Part shown: positions 37,185-46,335 of the stretch, piece after piece
Numbering within the stretch: the first letter of the stretch is position 1
Layout: the number at the start of each line of letters is the position of its first letter
From: Muribaculaceae bacterium
GTDB taxonomy: Bacteria; Bacteroidota; Bacteroidia; Bacteroidales; Muribaculaceae
Direction of reading: 5' to 3'
DNA length: 64,000 bases
NCBI GenBank assembly: GCA_022509165.1
Contig: JAFLTT010000012.1
Coordinates: forward strand, 33,097-97,096
Notes under the pieces: generated by a model
The model's input: the letters and a program-made list of their open reading frames with translations, nothing else
Databases searched by the model: none
Told to the model about the DNA's origin: nothing
Translations under genes and position numbers: made by a program

Positions 37185-37880
37185 ATGAGCAAAGAATTCA
37201 ATTTTCGTCAGCATCCGGTGCTGGCAAATATAGTGGTGATATGTCTGGTAGCTTTTATAGGGCTTATTATCGTGTATCTCTACCTTAATATCTTTACACG
37301 CCATGGTGAATCGGAGATTGTGCCGGAGGTGGAAAACATGTCTTTTACAAATGCCATAAAGACTCTTCATGAACAAGGATTCCGCACCGATATACGAGAT
37401 TCCTTATATAACGAAGATTACAACCCCGGGTATGTAATAGAGCAGTTTCCAAAACCGGGTTCGAAAGTAAAACCCGGACGTAAGATTTTTCTTTATATCA
37501 ATGCGGTGCATCCGAGAGAGTACATTATCGATGCCGACAATACCGAGCCGGGGGAGGCCCTGAAGGGTTATTCCTTACGGCAAGGATTGGCAAAACTGGA
37601 GGAACTTGGTTTTCGGAAAGTGAATGTAGTGAAGGTACCCGGCGACAACGACAGAATAATACGGCTTATCGCAAATGGAAAGACTGTAGGAAAGATGGAG
37701 AAGGTGCCTGTGACCGCTTTAATCACGGTAGAAGTGCATGACGGACAGCTCAACCGTGTCTCAGATTCCCTGCAACATGAAGAATACCTGCAGTATGTCA
37801 CCGCAGGGGAGGGAGAACCCTCAGAAGGAGAGGAGTACGACGATGAACTCATGGATATAGAACCTGCTTTTGTGCAATGA
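37185..37880 (+). CDS. single-pass membrane protein with PASTA domains
   Basis: A 231-residue protein with one N-terminal transmembrane helix (residues 13-33) and two PASTA-type repeats outside the membrane: VPEVENMSFTNAIKTLHEQG with GYVIEQFPKPGSKVKPGRKI, then GYSLRQGLAKLEELGFRKV. The last 40 residues are acidic. PASTA domains bind muropeptides or beta-lactams in other proteins; no kinase domain is present here. Its stop overlaps the rluD start by 4 bases, so the two are translationally coupled. Confidence 0.88.
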   Translation: MSKEFNFRQHPVLANIVVICLVAFIGLIIVYLYLNIFTRHGESEIVPEVENMSFTNAIKTLHEQGFRTDIRDSLYNEDYNPGYVIEQFPKPGSKVKPGRKIFLYINAVHPREYIIDADNTEPGEALKGYSLRQGLAKLEELGFRKVNVVKVPGDNDRIIRLIANGKTVGKMEKVPVTALITVEVHDGQLNRVSDSLQHEEYLQYVTAGEGEPSEGEEYDDELMDIEPAFVQ

Positions 37881-38989
37881 TGGAGGAAGAAAAATACCCG
37901 ACGGGTCCTCAGGAAGAGTCGGAGAGCCTCAAGCTGCCGGAAGTTGAGGAAGAAGCAACCGATGAACCGTCGTATATCACTGAGGACGGCCGTGAAATGT
38001 TTGAGCATTTCCGGTTTGTAGCCGATAAGGGCCAAGCCTTATTGCGTGTGGATAAGTTCCTGGTAGACAGGATGGAAAAAACATCACGCAACCGTATCCA
38101 ACAGGCTGCTGACGCAGGATGTATCATTGTAAACGGTAAGGCGGTAAAATCCAGTTACAAGGTTAAGCCCGGAGATGTGGTGAGCATTGTGATGGACCGG
38201 CCCCGCTATGAATTTGAAATAATAGCGGAAGAGATACCTCTCGATATTGTATATGAGGATGCCGATGTACTGGTGGTGAACAAACCGGCCGGACTGGTAG
38301 TGCATCCGGGTCACGGTAACTATCACGGCACATTGGTGAATGCACTGGCATGGCATTTCAAAGATAATCCTGAATATGATGTCAACGACCCGAGGATGGG
38401 TCTTGTGCACAGGATTGATAAAGACACCAGCGGTCTCCTGGTAGTGGCAAAAACGCCGGATGCGAAGACCTCGCTTGGAGAACAATTCTTCAACAAGACT
38501 ACCCGACGGGAATATGTGGCTGTAATCTGGGGGGAGTTTCCGCAAAAGAGCGGCACAATAACAGGTGATATTGCCCGCAATCCTCGCAATAAGCTTCAGA
38601 TGGCTGTGATGACAGAGCCCGGAATAGGCAAACATGCCGTGACCCATTACGAAGAAATAGAGAGTTTCGGTTATGTATCGGTAGTGAAATGCCGTCTGGA
38701 GACCGGTCGCACTCATCAGATACGAGTGCACATGAAACATATGGGACACCCGTTGTTTAATGATGAAAGGTATGGGGGGAACGAGATTTTAAGGGGGACT
38801 ACCTTCGCCAAATACCGGCAATTTGTGGCAAATTGTATGGAGACCTGTCCGAGACAGGCTTTACATGCCAGAACCCTGGGATTCAAGCATCCGCGTACCG
38901 GCATTGAGATGAACTTTGAATGTGAAATACCGCAGGATATGGCTAAACTGATAGAAAAATGGAGGGATTACCGCAAAAATAATGATTAA
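37877..38989 (+). CDS. rluD: RluA-family 23S rRNA pseudouridine synthase
   Basis: A 370-residue protein. After an acidic N-terminal extension (about 45 residues) comes an S4 RNA-binding domain (LRVDKFLVDRMEKTSRNRIQ... NGKAVKSSYKVKPGD). The catalytic domain follows, with VVNKPAGLVVHPGHGN and the active-site aspartate in LVHRIDKDTSGLLVVAKT. RluD isomerises uridines in helix 69 of 23S rRNA; the exact target is assumed from the family. The first two codons are both ATG (37877 and 37880). Confidence 0.92.
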   Translation: MMEEEKYPTGPQEESESLKLPEVEEEATDEPSYITEDGREMFEHFRFVADKGQALLRVDKFLVDRMEKTSRNRIQQAADAGCIIVNGKAVKSSYKVKPGDVVSIVMDRPRYEFEIIAEEIPLDIVYEDADVLVVNKPAGLVVHPGHGNYHGTLVNALAWHFKDNPEYDVNDPRMGLVHRIDKDTSGLLVVAKTPDAKTSLGEQFFNKTTRREYVAVIWGEFPQKSGTITGDIARNPRNKLQMAVMTEPGIGKHAVTHYEEIESFGYVSVVKCRLETGRTHQIRVHMKHMGHPLFNDERYGGNEILRGTTFAKYRQFVANCMETCPRQALHARTLGFKHPRTGIEMNFECEIPQDMAKLIEKWRDYRKNND

Positions 38990-39006
38990 GGTAATCTAAA
39001 AATAGT

Positions 39007-39014
39007 TATATTTG
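39007..39014 (+). promoter_or_regulatory. -7 box of the acyltransferase gene
   Basis: TATATTTG matches TAnnTTTG. It overlaps the TTG that begins the longest open frame (39012), so translation must start later, at the ATG at 39051. No good -33 box. Confidence 0.5.
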
Positions 39015-39050
39015 CGTGATATTGCCGCTCCAGGCAATGTTTCCAAAGTT

Positions 39051-40226
39051 ATGAAAGAACAAGAATACGATTTCAGTGATATAGCGCCTTACTCTGATTC
39101 TGAATTTCACCAGAGAATGGAGCGACTTGTGAAGGAACCGGGCTTTCTGCACGTGATTAATTATACGATGCCTCCGCAAGATGTGCCGGCACTTATCAAT
39201 GAGCTTCTTAAAATAGACAATACCTACGATTTCCAGCATCAGGTGATGTTCCCTTTCCTGGAAATGCTTGCCAAGACCACAACTTCAGGAATATCGTTGG
39301 GTGGCGTGAAATATCTGAATCCCTCGACCAACTATACTTTCATCACCAACCATCGCGACATAGTGCTTGATGCATCTTTCCTGAATCTGGCATACCTCCG
39401 AAAGGGCTTACCCACCTCGGAAGTGGCGATTGGCAATAATCTTCTGATTTTCGACTGGATTACGGAACTGGTGAGACTTAACAAAAGTTTCATAGTGAAA
39501 AGAAACACCGGTCTGCGCGAGGGACTTCTGGCAGCCAAAAAACTTTCAGCCTATATACATCATTGCATTCTGGATAAGCGTGAGAGTGTATGGATCGCCC
39601 AGAGGGAGGGCCGTTCAAAAGACAGCAGCGACAAAACCCAGGATTCTCTGATAAAGATGCTGGCGATGGCTGGTCAGGGCGGTTTCATGGAGAAACTGAA
39701 AGAAATCAACCTTATGCCGGTGTCAATAAGTTATGAATTCGACCCTAACGATTATCTGAAGGCCAGGGAATTCTTATTGAGGAGACGTAACCCTGATTTC
39801 AAGAAGAGCCAGAGAGACGACCTTTTTTCAATGGAGACAGGCTTGCTGCAGTTTAAAGGTAAGGTGCATTTCCAACTCACACCGCGAATCAATACAAAAC
39901 TGGATGAAATAGGTGAATTCCCCGACAATAACCGTGCGGCTCATCATGTGGGATGCCTGATTGACCAGGCAATTCACCGAAGCTATATGATATTTGAAAT
40001 AAATTACGTAGCTTTTGATATACTCCATGCCACTGAAAGATTTGCTGCCAAATATACTCCTGAGAAGAAGGAAGAAACCGTGGCCTATCTAAATAGTCAA
40101 CTTGATAAAGTAGACCTCGACGATATCAAGCCCGAAGAGAGAGAATATATGTGGCAGATGATGCTGACAATGTATGCCAATCCGCTTAAGAATAAACTTA
40201 AAGCTCTTTTAGGAGGAATAGAGTAG
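39051..40226 (+). CDS. glycerolipid acyltransferase-like protein
   Basis: A 391-residue protein from the ATG at 39051. The acyltransferase motif I region is TFITNHRDIVLDASFL; the histidine and the aspartate are spaced as HRDIVLD, one residue longer than the classical HX4D unless the earlier D is used. AQREGRSKDS resembles motif III (EGxRS) and VSISYEFDPND the fourth block. It probably acylates glycerol phosphate or lysophosphatidate at the membrane; the substrate is not certain. It is followed 1 base later by a metallophosphoesterase gene. Confidence 0.75.
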   Translation: MKEQEYDFSDIAPYSDSEFHQRMERLVKEPGFLHVINYTMPPQDVPALINELLKIDNTYDFQHQVMFPFLEMLAKTTTSGISLGGVKYLNPSTNYTFITNHRDIVLDASFLNLAYLRKGLPTSEVAIGNNLLIFDWITELVRLNKSFIVKRNTGLREGLLAAKKLSAYIHHCILDKRESVWIAQREGRSKDSSDKTQDSLIKMLAMAGQGGFMEKLKEINLMPVSISYEFDPNDYLKAREFLLRRRNPDFKKSQRDDLFSMETGLLQFKGKVHFQLTPRINTKLDEIGEFPDNNRAAHHVGCLIDQAIHRSYMIFEINYVAFDILHATERFAAKYTPEKKEETVAYLNSQLDKVDLDDIKPEEREYMWQMMLTMYANPLKNKLKALLGGIE

Positions 40227-40227
40227 C

Positions 40228-41454
40228 ATGAGGATGCCTGTATTGTGGGTAATCTTTCTCTTTGTCTTTTCAATCATTATAGACATCTGCATCACTTTTG
40301 ATGTAAGGCAGACGTGGAGAAAGCGCGGTGCAAAGATTTATTGGATCACGGCAGCCCTGTGTTATGCCGTACTGATAGTGGCCATAAGTCTTCCAAGAAG
40401 AGAGGCCGGTTCTGATATCACGGCAGTGATGTGGCTGCTCTTTACCTTTCTCACTATTTATTCGGGTAAACTTATCTATTTGCTCTGTTCAGCATTCGGC
40501 CGCCTGTGCAATCTTTCATACAGAGGAAAGAGAAGCAGGATATATCCATCGAGAATCATAGGGATTTTTGCCGGAGCCCTGTTTATAGGTCTGATGTGGA
40601 TAGGAGCCGGCTATACACGGCACCATATTATGGTGACTCCCGAGGAGTTTCACTCCCAAAAACTCCCGGAATCGTTTGACGGTTACAGGATAGTGCAATT
40701 AAGCGACCTTCATGTAGGATCGTGGGGGAATGACACCACGTTCATTAAAAACCTGGTAGATACTGTAAATTCCTTGCACCCGGACCTGATAGTTTTCACC
40801 GGTGACCTTGTAAACCGTATAAGCAGTGAACTGATACCCTTCACCGGAGTTCTTTCCGAACTAAAAGCAAAAGACGGAGTATATTCCATTTTAGGTAACC
40901 ATGATTACGGAGATTACGTAGACTGGGACACACCGGCAGAAAAAGAGCGTAATCTTTTACAGCTGAAAGATTATCAGCGGAAGATGGGTTGGAAGATGCT
41001 TAATAACGAAAGCGTATATATCCATCGAGGTCAAGACAGTATCCTGGTCATAGGTGTAGAGAACTGGGGTGAACCCCCTTTCCCTAAATATGGCGACCTT
41101 GAGTTGGCTTTGAAATCTAAAGGTGAAGCAAGCCGTATTAGCAACGACAGCACCTATAAACTTCTTCTCAGCCATAATCCCGAACACTGGAACCGGGAGA
41201 TATCCAAAGATACCAATATCGATCTCACATTGTCGGGACATACCCATGCCATGCAGGCAATGATAAAATTGGGTAACTGGAAGTGGTCGCCGGCAAAATA
41301 TCGCTATGATCAATGGGGAGGAGCCTACACTCGTGAAAATGAGAATGGAGAGCCTACCTCTATAAATGTAAATATCGGATCGGGAGCTGTAGGAATGCCT
41401 TCACGGCTTTTGTCAGCTTATCCGGAAGTTTCTCTAATTACTCTTAAGAAATGA
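40228..41454 (+). CDS. membrane-anchored metallophosphoesterase
   Basis: A 408-residue protein with about four hydrophobic segments in the first 130 residues, then a calcineurin-like phosphoesterase domain. All metal motifs are present: QLSDLHVGSWG (D-x-H), FTGDLVNR (G-D), GNHDYGD (GNHD), LLSHNPEH (H) and LSGHTHAMQ (GHxH). It resembles YkuE/YaeI-like enzymes acting on lipid or UDP-sugar substrates. It overlaps the next gene by 4 bases and follows the acyltransferase, which suggests a link to lipids. Confidence 0.88.
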   Translation: MRMPVLWVIFLFVFSIIIDICITFDVRQTWRKRGAKIYWITAALCYAVLIVAISLPRREAGSDITAVMWLLFTFLTIYSGKLIYLLCSAFGRLCNLSYRGKRSRIYPSRIIGIFAGALFIGLMWIGAGYTRHHIMVTPEEFHSQKLPESFDGYRIVQLSDLHVGSWGNDTTFIKNLVDTVNSLHPDLIVFTGDLVNRISSELIPFTGVLSELKAKDGVYSILGNHDYGDYVDWDTPAEKERNLLQLKDYQRKMGWKMLNNESVYIHRGQDSILVIGVENWGEPPFPKYGDLELALKSKGEASRISNDSTYKLLLSHNPEHWNREISKDTNIDLTLSGHTHAMQAMIKLGNWKWSPAKYRYDQWGGAYTRENENGEPTSINVNIGSGAVGMPSRLLSAYPEVSLITLKK

Positions 41455-41828
41455 TTCAAGTCACATTATCGGTCGGTTCAAATTGCGGTGACCGAAATGC
41501 TTTTGTGGCAGAGGCCTTGCAGTGGTTGAAATCATCTGTACTGATGCAGACTGAGTGTTCTGAAATATATGAGACACCCTGTGCCTTGAAGAGCGGAAAG
41601 CCTTATAAAAATGCTGTGATCAGAGGATTTTATTCCGGAACCGGTTTTCAGTTGGAGGATCTTCTGAAGGAAAAGGAACATGAAATGGGCCGTAATACCG
41701 AGTGTAGAGAAAGGGGAGACGTGCCCATAGATATAGATATTGTGATAATGGATGGGGAAGTGGTGAAAAGTTGGGACTATCGCCAGAAATTCTTTCAGAT
41801 AGGCTATCAATATTTGGAGGCCCGGTAA
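41451..41828 (+). CDS. folK: HPPK-like dihydropterin pyrophosphokinase, short
   Basis: A 125-residue protein beginning MIQVTLSVGSNCGDRNAFV, with ETPCALKSGKPYKNAVI, EKEHEMGRNTECRERGDVPI and the metal-binding DIDIVIMDG. These follow the HPPK order, giving transfer of pyrophosphate to hydroxymethyldihydropterin in folate synthesis. E. coli FolK is about 159 residues, so this is a short Bacteroidetes-style version ending QKFFQIGYQYL. The last 22 bases overlap the convergent permease gene. Confidence 0.8.
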   Translation: MIQVTLSVGSNCGDRNAFVAEALQWLKSSVLMQTECSEIYETPCALKSGKPYKNAVIRGFYSGTGFQLEDLLKEKEHEMGRNTECRERGDVPIDIDIVIMDGEVVKSWDYRQKFFQIGYQYLEAR

Positions 41829-42958
41829 TAAAGGAAGAAACCGATAATCATATAAATCACATTTGGAATCTCCATTGCTATGAAAGGAGTGGTGGCACCG
41901 GACACGGCAAATGAACTGGTGACCGTAGAGAAAAGAATATAACTGAAACTTAAGGCAAGGCCAATACCTATATTAAGTCCCATACCTCCCTTCACTTTAC
42001 GTGAAGACAGCGACATTCCGATGAGGGTGAGTATAAAGGCAGCCGCTATAGATGCGATGCGGCTCTCTTTTTCAATTTCGAAGGCCTTTATATTGGCAAC
42101 ACCCCTCATTTTCTGTTTATTGATATATTCCGTGAGTTGAGGTGTAGTCAGCGTCTCCTCGTCATTGGCCGATATCATGAAATCTCTTGGCTCAAAGGGA
42201 ATGATTGTGTCGATAGTGCGGCCATGAACAATTGTTTCATCCATTCCATGGAAAGAACGTATCATATAGTCGGAAAGGATCCAATGATACATCCTGGTGG
42301 TATCGTAGCGGGCAGTCTGGGCAGTGGTACGTGATACTAATCTCTTGCCCTCGAACTCATAAAGAGAAAAACGGTAGCCTGTCTTGTTACGGTCTTCAAA
42401 GCGGCCAAAGTAAGCCACGACATCCGGTGAAATCTTTAACTGTATATTTGTGTTTTGTTCCACCTTCTTGTTTCTCACGTATTTATTTGTGTAATCAATA
42501 CGTTTCTGATTGGTGGGAGGCACAAGATAATTATCAGCTACAAATGTCATACCGGCAATAACAGCAGCACCTATCATGTATGGCCTGAGCAGCCGGTGAA
42601 AACTCACACCACTCGACAGGATGGCTATGATCTCGGAATTAGAGGCCATTTTTGTGGTGAAGAAAATCACCGAGATGAATACAAAGAGTGGTGACAGCTG
42701 CAACGCAAAATAGGGCAGAAAAGAGAGGAAATAATCAAATACAGTTTCTTCAAGGGGTGCCGTCAGGAATGCGTCGAGTTTCTCAGTGACATCAAACATC
42801 GCGATTATCGCGAGAAAAAGAATAGTGGCAAGGAAGAAGGTTCCCAGGAATTTCCTGAGAATATATAAGTCGAGGATATAGAGTCTGAATGGATTCTTCA
42901 GTCTCCATACCGGTGCTTTAAACACCTTTCTCTCCACTTTTATCTCTTCTTCTTTCAT
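41807..42958 (-). CDS. LptF/LptG family permease (YjgP/YjgQ)
   Basis: A 383-residue inner membrane protein. Three TM helices are in the first 120 residues (TFFLATILFLAIIAMFDV, FLPYFALQLSPLFVFISVIFF, PYMIGAAVIAGMTFVADNYL). A periplasmic beta-rich region follows, then three C-terminal TM helices (IASIAAAFILTLIGMSLSSR onward). It is the permease half of lipopolysaccharide export. It follows tgt on the same strand, as in other Bacteroidetes, after a 134-base gap. A second family member is expected elsewhere, since the transporter uses LptF and LptG. Confidence 0.9.
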   Translation of the reverse strand: MKEEEIKVERKVFKAPVWRLKNPFRLYILDLYILRKFLGTFFLATILFLAIIAMFDVTEKLDAFLTAPLEETVFDYFLSFLPYFALQLSPLFVFISVIFFTTKMASNSEIIAILSSGVSFHRLLRPYMIGAAVIAGMTFVADNYLVPPTNQKRIDYTNKYVRNKKVEQNTNIQLKISPDVVAYFGRFEDRNKTGYRFSLYEFEGKRLVSRTTAQTARYDTTRMYHWILSDYMIRSFHGMDETIVHGRTIDTIIPFEPRDFMISANDEETLTTPQLTEYINKQKMRGVANIKAFEIEKESRIASIAAAFILTLIGMSLSSRKVKGGMGLNIGIGLALSFSYILFSTVTSSFAVSGATTPFIAMEIPNVIYMIIGFFLYYRASKY

Positions 42959-43092
42959 CTCTTTCTTGATATCGTAAGGCTGAATATTTTCCTGCGAATA
43001 TCTGTTTTCCTATAAAATATTTTTGATTATCCTCCTAAATCCCCCCATTAATAATTTGTCGTTTGGGATATTATTCGGGATAATCATATTTT

Positions 43093-44223
43093 CTATAATC
43101 GGGAAGTGACTCTTTTCACCATTTCTGTTTTCCAGTCTTTGAAGTCACCGGCTATTATGTGCTTGCGTGCTTCTTTTACCAACCATAGGTAAAAACCGAG
43201 ATTATGGATGGTTGCTATCTGCATGGCTAACAGTTCACCGCTCACAAACAGATGTCTCAGGTATGCCTTGGTATAGGCCTGATCCACCCAAGTTTCACCT
43301 TCCGGATCGAGTGGAGAGAAGTCATCGGCCCATTTTCTGTTTTTCATATTCATTATACCGTTGGCAGTGAACAACATTCCATTTCGTCCATTGCGTGTGG
43401 GCATAACGCAGTCCATCATATCCACTCCGCGGTCTATTGCTTCCAGTATATTGGCCGGTGTGCCAACTCCCATAAGGTATCGAGGCCTATCAGAGGGAAG
43501 GATGGCGTTGACCACTTCAATCATTTCATACATTTTTTCAGCCGGTTCGCCTACGGCAAGTCCTCCGATGGCATTACCCTCAGCTCCGAGTGAAGCCACA
43601 TGCCTGGCCGCCTCTTTACGCAACTCGGGATAGACACACCCCTGCACAATTGGGAAAAAGGCTTGTGAATGAGAGTATAGAGGCTTAGTTTCATTGAAAT
43701 GCTTCCAGCCTCTTTCCAGCCATCCCTTTGTCAGGTCTAATGATTTGCGTGCATAGGCGTAATCCGAGGTGCCGGGAGGACACTCATCCAGAGCCATCAT
43801 GATATCCGAACCGATGATACGTTGGGTATCTACTACATTCTCAGGCGTGAATAGATGTCGGGACCCATCGATATGGCTTTGAAAACGAGCACCCTCTTCA
43901 CTGAGTTTACGACATGAGGCCAGAGAAAAGACCTGGAAACCCCCGGAATCGGTCAGGATAGGACGTTCCCACCCCATAAACTTGTGCAGACCTCCGGCCT
44001 TATGTATGATATCAAGCCCGGGACGCAGATACAGATGATAGGTATTTCCAAGTATTATCTTTGCATCGATATCTTGGCTGAGTTCACGTTGATGCACTCC
44101 TTTCACACTTCCCACTGTGCCTACCGGCATAAAAATGGGGGTGGGAATCACACCGTGATCAGTAATTATTTCACCTGCCCTTGCATCTGAATCGGGCGCT
44201 TTGGCTTCTAATAGAAATTTCAT
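43093..44223 (-). CDS. tgt: tRNA-guanine transglycosylase
   Basis: A 376-residue enzyme from the ATG at 44223, placing preQ1 or queuine at position 34 of tRNAs. Conserved segments are TPIFMPVGTVGSVKG, LGNTYHLYLRPG, ILTDSGGFQVFSL (nucleophile region), GGLAVGEP, YLMGVG and the MDCVMPTRNGRNG active-site loop. The zinc-site cysteines expected near the C terminus are not obvious, only an LLAMQIATIHNLGFYL block. The longer frame to 44238 starts with a non-ATG codon and is rejected. Confidence 0.93.
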   Translation of the reverse strand: MKFLLEAKAPDSDARAGEIITDHGVIPTPIFMPVGTVGSVKGVHQRELSQDIDAKIILGNTYHLYLRPGLDIIHKAGGLHKFMGWERPILTDSGGFQVFSLASCRKLSEEGARFQSHIDGSRHLFTPENVVDTQRIIGSDIMMALDECPPGTSDYAYARKSLDLTKGWLERGWKHFNETKPLYSHSQAFFPIVQGCVYPELRKEAARHVASLGAEGNAIGGLAVGEPAEKMYEMIEVVNAILPSDRPRYLMGVGTPANILEAIDRGVDMMDCVMPTRNGRNGMLFTANGIMNMKNRKWADDFSPLDPEGETWVDQAYTKAYLRHLFVSGELLAMQIATIHNLGFYLWLVKEARKHIIAGDFKDWKTEMVKRVTSRL

Positions 44224-44242
44224 AAAGTTATCGCACAATCAG

Positions 44243-44250
44243 CAAAATTA
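44243..44250 (-). promoter_or_regulatory. -7 box of tgt
   Basis: Minus strand reads TAATTTTG, matching TAnnTTTG, 20 bases before the tgt ATG. The nearest TTTG upstream leaves only a 16-base spacer. Confidence 0.5.
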
Positions 44251-44371
44251 CTGAAATTTTTGATAACAAAAGAAACGCCGCCCAAAATGAGCGACGCTTA
44301 CATCCTTACATGTTTTATTAATGATATTTTATTTATATAAGGCTTAACGGGTATTCTTTTTCCCAAACCCC

Positions 44372-44593
44372 CTATTCACTTGTAGGGGAGGAAAAGTTGG
44401 AAATTGCCGGCCTGGATATCTGCAAGCCCGGACTATCCATATATTGCAGCTCATTCTCCACCCTGGCATGATTTGACATATCCAGGAACATCAGCACCAA
44501 CAAAGCTACAATAAAGCATCCTACTATAGTGTATAGCCATCCCATCCAACGGAATCTTTCCAGGGGATTCTGACGATCTCTATAATCATCCAT
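44372..44593 (-). CDS. small single-pass membrane protein, unknown
   Basis: A 73-residue protein with a charged N terminus (MDDYRDRQNPLERFRWMGW), one hydrophobic helix (residues 20-40, LYTIVGCFIVALLVLMFLDM) and a polar tail. No family was recognised. It lies downstream of two other small membrane protein genes on the same strand. Confidence 0.6.
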   Translation of the reverse strand: MDDYRDRQNPLERFRWMGWLYTIVGCFIVALLVLMFLDMSNHARVENELQYMDSPGLQISRPAISNFSSPTSE

Positions 44594-44638
44594 ATTGATA
44601 AGTGTTTGATGATGAATAAATTAATATCGCAGAAACTG

Positions 44639-44770
44639 TTAGAGACCGTGACGTGCGCCGTCGATCATCCTCCATATTACCAGGCCTACGACTACACAAG
44701 CTACCAGAATCGCCAAGGCAATCCAGAATTTTCTCATCTTATTATTGGGTTGAGTAGGAACGGTTGACAT
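44639..44770 (-). CDS. 43-residue single-pass membrane protein
   Basis: A short frame from ATG at 44770 to TAA at 44639-44641. The N terminus is polar (MSTVPTQPNNKMRKFW), followed by one hydrophobic helix (IALAILVACVVVGLVIW) and a short basic tail (RMIDGARHGL). The arrangement (positive charges on one side of a clean TM helix) and position between two membrane protein genes support it as a real gene. No homologue is recognised. Confidence 0.5.
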   Translation of the reverse strand: MSTVPTQPNNKMRKFWIALAILVACVVVGLVIWRMIDGARHGL

Positions 44771-44874
44771 ATACTTAATGTTTAAGGGTTTATTTCTTTG
44801 AATTAATGGTTCTTATGATTAAGATTTAATCATTCAGTCTTTCAACGATGTCGCTTTCTCTAATACTCTACATC

Positions 44875-45444
44875 TTATTTTCTGAGATGGAAAGCCTTAT
44901 ATCCGGCTCGGTTCATCCGGGCTTTTATTTCATTGCGACGTTTAATGCGTGAAATTGCCATTCTAAGCAGATTGTCGCATGAATACTTTCCGGCTCCCAA
45001 TGCAGCAAAGATAAGGCTACCGAACATAAGGGAGAAAACTGAGATATCTGTGATGCCATGGCGTAAACCGATGGCTCCGGTTATAAAATAGAATACAGAG
45101 GCGCCTGCCATAATCGGTCGGGTAAGGAACCCGAAAGCCAAAGCACCACCGAAACATATGCTGCATATAGCGAAACCTATACCTTGTGCCGGTGAGGCGG
45201 TAAGCATCGTGATACCGGTCACCAGGAGTATGGTAGCAAAGAGTGTTCTCAAAGGAACTGAATACTTGTTATATTCAGCCAATCCGGCAGTGGTGGATGG
45301 GAATAACACTTTAGTAAGATTAATGGGATTGTGTGTAGCCTCCACATCCAGTACCTGACTACGGAATACCGAGGCAGAAGGTGTGTCAATGTGTCCAAGA
45401 GTATTCTTGGAAGGGTTGACTGATATTGTGTCTGTAATCTTCAT
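44875..45444 (-). CDS. multi-pass membrane protein, possibly DoxX-like
   Basis: A 189-residue protein. A soluble N-terminal stretch (about 60 residues) is followed by four hydrophobic segments (LRTLFATILLVTGITML, GIGFAICSICFGGALAFGFL, IMAGASVFYFITGAIGL, VFSLMFGSLIFAALGAG) and a basic C terminus (RIKRRNEIKARMNR). The pattern recalls DoxX-type proteins but no signature motif settles it. It heads a run of three small membrane protein genes. Confidence 0.6.
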   Translation of the reverse strand: MKITDTISVNPSKNTLGHIDTPSASVFRSQVLDVEATHNPINLTKVLFPSTTAGLAEYNKYSVPLRTLFATILLVTGITMLTASPAQGIGFAICSICFGGALAFGFLTRPIMAGASVFYFITGAIGLRHGITDISVFSLMFGSLIFAALGAGKYSCDNLLRMAISRIKRRNEIKARMNRAGYKAFHLRK

Positions 45445-45614
45445 AACCTGCGGATTTTATGGTGTGTGAATATTATTTTGTATCTCTCTTTATTATTTTA
45501 ACACGGTGATGAAATAAATGTTGAGGTCTCTTTTAATTTTTTTTAAAATTCCGAGGAAAAATGTAATTTTACGTATAATTACACCTTAAATAAAGCATTC
45601 CTAAACATCCTAAG

Positions 45615-46238
45615 ATGAGAGACAGAGGCAAACTCTATTTCCGATATGGCACCATGGGTTCGGCCAAGACAGCCCTTTTGCTTACCAATGCATATAATTT
45701 TGAAGAAAAGGGAATACCTTACCTTTGTTATAAACCTGCTACCGATACCAGAGAAGACCGCAGCGTGATACGAAGCCGTATAGGTATAGAGCGAGAATGC
45801 CGCTGGATCTATCCCGAATCTGATATATATCAGGAGTTGGCTACCATGCAGGAATCGGGAGGCATGTTGCCGGAGTGGATCCTGGTGGATGAAGCACAGT
45901 TCTTAAGCGCCGGGCAGATAGACCAATTCGCCCGAATAGTAGATGATTTCGGTTGCAATATCATATGCTATGGATTGCGTACCGACTTTAAGACAAATCT
46001 ATTTGAAGGATCGCGTCGCCTTTTTGAGATAGCAGACAGCATCGATGAAATCAAGTCTACTTGTTCATGTGGCGGAAAGACAATTGTAAATGCCAGAATA
46101 GACAGTAAAGGCGATATAATTACCGAAGGAGAACAGGTGGAAATAGGAGGGAATGACCGCTATATGGCTGTGTGCAGAAGATGCTGGACCAATAAGCGGA
46201 TTGAACGCATGTCGAGAAATGTCCTGCCATTTGATTAA
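45615..46238 (+). CDS. tdk: thymidine kinase
   Basis: A 207-residue enzyme with the P-loop at the N terminus (FRYGTMGSAKTALLL), the DEAQFLS motif (Walker B and catalytic glutamate), the lasso region IICYGLRTDFKTNLFEGS and the zinc-binding pairs CSCGG and CRRCW. It salvages thymidine to dTMP. The ATG at 45615 is well placed relative to the P-loop. No exact promoter match was found in the A/T-rich upstream region. Confidence 0.95.
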   Translation: MRDRGKLYFRYGTMGSAKTALLLTNAYNFEEKGIPYLCYKPATDTREDRSVIRSRIGIERECRWIYPESDIYQELATMQESGGMLPEWILVDEAQFLSAGQIDQFARIVDDFGCNIICYGLRTDFKTNLFEGSRRLFEIADSIDEIKSTCSCGGKTIVNARIDSKGDIITEGEQVEIGGNDRYMAVCRRCWTNKRIERMSRNVLPFD

Positions 46239-46335
46239 AAGTTATTTACCTCATAATAGAAAAATCATTGGTCAAATAGGTTGCTTTTGTAATTTTTAAA
46301 TAGAGAAAAGCCATTTGCTGCCATTTAGAGAAAGT

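Noticed and set aside
39012..39050. Longer N terminus of the acyltransferase from a TTG
   Set aside because: The TTG overlaps the -7 box, so it would precede transcription; the ATG at 39051 is used.
46315..46335. Longer N terminus of the cysteine-desulfidase-like protein
   Set aside because: Begins with a non-ATG codon; the ATG at 46336 matches the family N terminus.
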